Shown: positions 61,348 through 64,000 of the stretch, piece by piece
Numbering within the stretch: position 1 is the first letter of the stretch
Layout: the number at the start of each line of letters is the position of its first letter
NCBI RefSeq assembly: GCF_020783655.1
Contig: NZ_JAJGQH010000002.1
Span: 124,001-188,000 of the forward strand
Direction of reading: 5' to 3'
From: Xanthomonas melonis
Lineage (GTDB): Bacteria; Pseudomonadota; Gammaproteobacteria; Xanthomonadales; Xanthomonadaceae
DNA: 64,000 bases
Translations under genes and position numbers: made by a program
The notes under the pieces: model-generated
The model's database searches: none
The model's input: the letters and a program-made list of their open reading frames with translations, nothing else
Told to the model about the DNA's origin: nothing

Positions 61348-62928
61348 TTAACGCAGCGGCACCGTCAACACCGACGGGGTTGCGGCCGGCGAGGTGAAGG
61401 TCACCGTGCCGCCGCCATCGCTGGCATCGGTGTAGCGCGCATCGCGGGTATCGACGACCAGCACCAGCCGCTGCCCGGCCGGGATTTCGGTGGCAGCGGC
61501 CTGCAACGGCCAGTCCAGCGTCACCGCACGGCCGGCAGTGGCACCGCGCAGCGAGTAGGGTGCATGGGTCACCAGCTGCGCCACGCCCAGCGCGTCCATG
61601 CGGTACAGATACGCGAACAGACTCACGTTCGCCTGGCTGGGCACCACGGTCACGCGCAGCGACGGGCTGCCGGCCAGGCGTCGCGTACTGCTCGATGGCG
61701 CGCCCACCCAGACGGCGGCACCGGCGCGATTGACCAGCGGAATCGAGGTAGTCACCGGCACGCCGATGCCCTGCAGCAGACCGCTGACCAGCACCACGCC
61801 GGAGTCGGCCAGGGTGGGCACATCGGTGGCGATGCGCGACTGCCAGCCACTGGCGTTCCCGCCGATCAGGCCGCCGGTGGGACTGAGCAGGCCCGTAGGC
61901 GCAGAGAGGCCCAGCCGGGTGCCGCCCTGCTGCACCGCCGCCCAATCCGCGAACTCCAGCCATTGCCCGGCGCGCGGCGACAGCCGCACCGGCGCTTCGG
62001 CATCCACGCCGTTGTTGCGCTGCTTGAGATGGCGATCGAACCAGCGCGTGGCCGCAGTGTAGATCTCGTTCGGCAGGCCCAGCGCGCCCGGCAATTCGGT
62101 CGTTGCATGGTCGCCCTGGCTCAGCAGCAACTGTTTGGGTCCACGCAACCGATTGAAGAACGCGACGGTCTGGTTGGGCGGGAACAGGCCATCGTTGAAG
62201 GCGTTGCCCAGCAGCACGGCAGTGCGGTTGGCGTTGAGTGCGTCCACCCCGCTGGCCGGGCTGCGTGAGGCGGCCTGCGGCAGGAAACCCTGCACCGCGC
62301 CGTCGTAATCGCCTGCGGCGACCCGTCGACCGATCTGTGCAAGGTCGGGACCGGGCCGGCCGGTCAACGCGCCCGCCCCGACCAGCAGCCCGACACCCTG
62401 CTGGCTGACCGTGCGATTGGAATACAGCGAGGCCTCCAGATCGGCCCAACCGCTGAGCGCGGCCACTGCCTTGATGCGTGGATCGCGCTCGGCTGCGAGC
62501 AGGCTGATCCCGGCCCCGTACGAGATCCCCGACGCGCCGATCGCATTCGGGTTGGCCGGCGTATGCGCCAGCGCCCAGTCGATCACTGCGCTGACGTCTT
62601 CCACCGTGTCCGGCCCGGCGATATCGATCTGCCCGGCCGAATCCCAGAAGCCACGCGAGGTGTAGCTGACCACCACGTAGCCGTCGCTGGCCAGCTGGGT
62701 GGCGCGGCCGAGATACTCCAGATTCGGCAGCGACCAGCTGGCCGGCATCACGATCAGCGGAAACGGCCCGGCGCCCTGCCCCTGCGGCACCAGCACCAAG
62801 GCTCCCATCTGCGCACCATTCCAGCCGGGGATGCGTTCGTAGGTCTTGCGGAATGCGCCCGCCACTGCCGACGCCGATGCCATCAGCAACGCCAGGACGG
62901 CGATGCCACGAATCCAACGCTTGCTCAT
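61348..62928 (-). CDS. Secreted S15/CocE-type alpha/beta hydrolase
   Basis: 526 residues from ATG 62928, with a signal peptide (IRGIAVLALLMASASAVAGA). The N-terminal half is an alpha/beta hydrolase with the nucleophile in GASGISYGAGISLL and a preceding ASDGYVVVSYTSRGFWDSAG. The C-terminal half is a beta-rich jelly-roll like the X-Pro dipeptidyl-peptidase/CocE C-domain (VSLFAYLYRMDALG, IPAGQRLVLVVDTRDARYTD). Family members cleave X-Pro dipeptides or esters; the substrate here is not known. It acts outside the cytoplasm. It is upstream of the kdp operon on the same strand but more than 500 bases away. Confidence 0.85.
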   Translation of the reverse strand: MSKRWIRGIAVLALLMASASAVAGAFRKTYERIPGWNGAQMGALVLVPQGQGAGPFPLIVMPASWSLPNLEYLGRATQLASDGYVVVSYTSRGFWDSAGQIDIAGPDTVEDVSAVIDWALAHTPANPNAIGASGISYGAGISLLAAERDPRIKAVAALSGWADLEASLYSNRTVSQQGVGLLVGAGALTGRPGPDLAQIGRRVAAGDYDGAVQGFLPQAASRSPASGVDALNANRTAVLLGNAFNDGLFPPNQTVAFFNRLRGPKQLLLSQGDHATTELPGALGLPNEIYTAATRWFDRHLKQRNNGVDAEAPVRLSPRAGQWLEFADWAAVQQGGTRLGLSAPTGLLSPTGGLIGGNASGWQSRIATDVPTLADSGVVLVSGLLQGIGVPVTTSIPLVNRAGAAVWVGAPSSSTRRLAGSPSLRVTVVPSQANVSLFAYLYRMDALGVAQLVTHAPYSLRGATAGRAVTLDWPLQAAATEIPAGQRLVLVVDTRDARYTDASDGGGTVTFTSPAATPSVLTVPLR

Positions 62929-63042
62929 GCTGCTGTCTCCACGAAGGCCGGGCCGGGATGGCCCAGCGGCGACTGCCATGCATCCGTGGTTCGGGGGAGA
63001 ACGCCCGTGGAACGTACCAGACGGTACGGTATGGCTCAAGGG

Positions 63043-63068
63043 CCGGGAGTCGGGAGTCGGGAGTCGGG
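63043..63068. repeat. GGGAGTC heptamer triplet
   Basis: Three consecutive GGGAGTC units, GGGAGTCGGGAGTCGGGAGT and C, with no obvious inverted partner nearby. It is a third variant of the heptamer family, in the gap between the hydrolase and thiL. Confidence 0.7.
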
Positions 63069-63130
63069 TCTTGCTGCGCAGAGGCAGGTAACCCGCACGC
63101 GCCAAGCCAGCCACGATTCACCGGCACCCC

Positions 63131-63175
63131 CCTTCTCCCGCCTGCGGGAGAAGGTGCCCGAAGGGCGGATGAGGG
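63131..63175. repeat. REP-like hairpin repeat near thiL
   Basis: CCTTCTCCCGCCTGCGGGAG and AAGGTGCCCGAAGGGCGGAT form a strong hairpin followed by a smaller one. The same element in reverse orientation lies at 46753-46797. It is in the 353-base thiL-hydrolase gap, otherwise without genes. Confidence 0.8.
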
Positions 63176-63281
63176 CACCCAGTGGATCGGCACTTCCGAC
63201 CATCGCCTCCGCAGCAACGCAGCGCTCGGTTACACCACGCGCTCGGCGCAGATCCCCCGCACCGCCTTCTTCCCGCAAGCG

Positions 63282-64000
63282 TCAGCCGACGAAGTGCTGG
63301 TAGCCACGCTGCGGCGGATGCCATAGCGCACCGTCGGCGTCGTGCACGACCACGCCCGGTGCGGCCACGATGCGACCGATGCGCGTGGCCACCACGCCAG
63401 CGAACCCCATCGCCTGCTCCACCGCATCCCGATGCGGTGGAGCAGCGGTGAAGCACAGCTCGTAATCGTCGCCGCCGCCAAGCTGCCAGCCCAGGCAGGT
63501 GTGCGCATCGATGTCGGCGCTTCGCCGCATCGGCGGCAATGCGGCAGAGAGAATCTGCGCGCCCACACCGCTGCGTTCGCACAAGTGGCCCAGATCGGCC
63601 AGCAGACCATCGGAGACATCCACGCAGGCGTGCGCAAGCCCACGCAGACGCAAGCCGGCCTGCACGCGTGGCTGTGGGCGCAGCAGACGGCCGCGCCAGG
63701 CCTCATGCAAGGGATCGGCCGCCACCTGCGTGACATCCAGCCGACCGGCCTGCCACAGCGACAATGCGGCGGCCGCCTCGCCCGGCGCACCGGTCACCCA
63801 CACGTCATCGCCTATGTGCGCGCCGTCGCGACGCAAGGCCGCGCCCGACGGCACGCTGCCGATCGCGGTCACCGCGCACGACAACGGCCCGCGCGTGGTA
63901 TCGCCACCGACCAGGACGATGTCGTGCGCATCGGCCAGCGCGAAGAACCCATCGGCGAACGCATCCACCCACGCCGGATCGTCGCTGGGCAGCGACAGCG
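63282..64000 (-). CDS. thiL: Thiamine-monophosphate kinase (C-terminal part, cut by window edge)
   Basis: The gene runs off the right edge; about 239 codons are visible, in frame from LSLPSDDPAWVDAFADGFFA to the C-terminus at RGYQHFVG. ThiL phosphorylates thiamine monophosphate to the pyrophosphate cofactor with ATP. Family marks: IVLVGGDTTRGPLSCAVTAI, DDVWVTGAPGEAAAALSL, ACVDVSDGLLADLGHLCERS and the metal site LGGGDDYELCFTA. The upstream (right) side is not visible, so its operon is unknown. A GTG at 63968 is internal, not the start. Confidence 0.95.
   Translation of the reverse strand, partial: LSLPSDDPAWVDAFADGFFALADAHDIVLVGGDTTRGPLSCAVTAIGSVPSGAALRRDGAHIGDDVWVTGAPGEAAAALSLWQAGRLDVTQVAADPLHEAWRGRLLRPQPRVQAGLRLRGLAHACVDVSDGLLADLGHLCERSGVGAQILSAALPPMRRSADIDAHTCLGWQLGGGDDYELCFTAAPPHRDAVEQAMGFAGVVATRIGRIVAAPGVVVHDADGALWHPPQRGYQHFVG

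Noticed and set aside
63282..63968. ThiL starting at the GTG at 63968
   Set aside because: The ThiL family sequence (SLPSDDPAWVDAF) continues upstream in frame to the window edge, so the GTG is internal.

Overview
The window looks like chromosome from a Xanthomonas species, probably close to X. campestris. It is GC-rich throughout, and its protein sequences and gene order (rsmI, rnpB, mraZ, the dcw cluster, lpxC, an M23 peptidase gene, secA) are those of Xanthomonadaceae. Other pointers are an SAH riboswitch before ahcY, a 475-residue secreted amylase, a separate kdpFABCDE operon, and no murD in the dcw cluster. The species is inferred from memory of protein sequences, not from a search.

Layout. 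Positions 1-6.8 kb carry a DUF4105 membrane protein (cut by the edge), a TetR regulator, ppc and a secreted S9 peptidase. At 6.9-8.5 kb an SAH riboswitch precedes ahcY. At 8.5-9.5 kb lies a two-gene cassette with visibly lower GC: a stand-alone RelA/SpoT-type synthetase and an 81-residue partner. From 9.7 to 22.4 kb come mixed single genes: DUF3228, DUF2058, a zinc-ribbon membrane protein, amylase, a histidine phosphatase fused to about ten membrane segments, a Gfo/Idh/MocA dehydrogenase, two VOC proteins, a quinone reductase, metF, a secreted DUF4124-like protein and a Nudix-ThiE fusion. From 22.9 to 28.4 kb are secA, an M23 peptidase, a divergent DciA-like gene and lpxC. From 28.7 to 45.4 kb the minus strand carries the dcw cluster, transcribed mraZ-rsmH-ftsL-ftsI-murE-murF-mraY-ftsW-murG-murC-ddl-ftsQ-ftsA-ftsZ, mostly with 4-base ATGA/GTGA overlaps. 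A 48-codon open frame made of two 24-codon repeats sits between ftsL and ftsI. From 45.7 to 52.6 kb are an NRDE protein, rnpB, rsmI, an LpoA-like activator, yraN, a DUF457 protein and an FAD-linked oxidase. From 52.6 to 60.8 kb is kdpFABCDE. The window closes with an S15/CocE-type hydrolase and a partial thiL.

How the genes fit together. ahcY and metF belong to the methionine/SAM cycle: the riboswitch senses SAH, and metF has its own 14-base palindrome. The dcw genes build and divide the cell wall; LpoA probably stimulates a penicillin-binding protein, and LpxC starts lipid A synthesis. The kdp genes form a potassium pump with its sensor kinase and response regulator.

The most unusual features are repeats. 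Heptamer arrays (GGGATTC, GGGACCC, GGGAGTC) arranged as inverted arms lie throughout the dcw and kdp region. Seven is not a multiple of three and the units have no stop in any frame, so the arrays read as protein. They have entered coding sequence: about 78 extra residues inside MurF, and repeat-derived ends on MurG, FtsQ, RsmH and Ddl. A second class comprises paired intergenic repeats near secA and rnpB whose stems differ between copies by compensatory changes.
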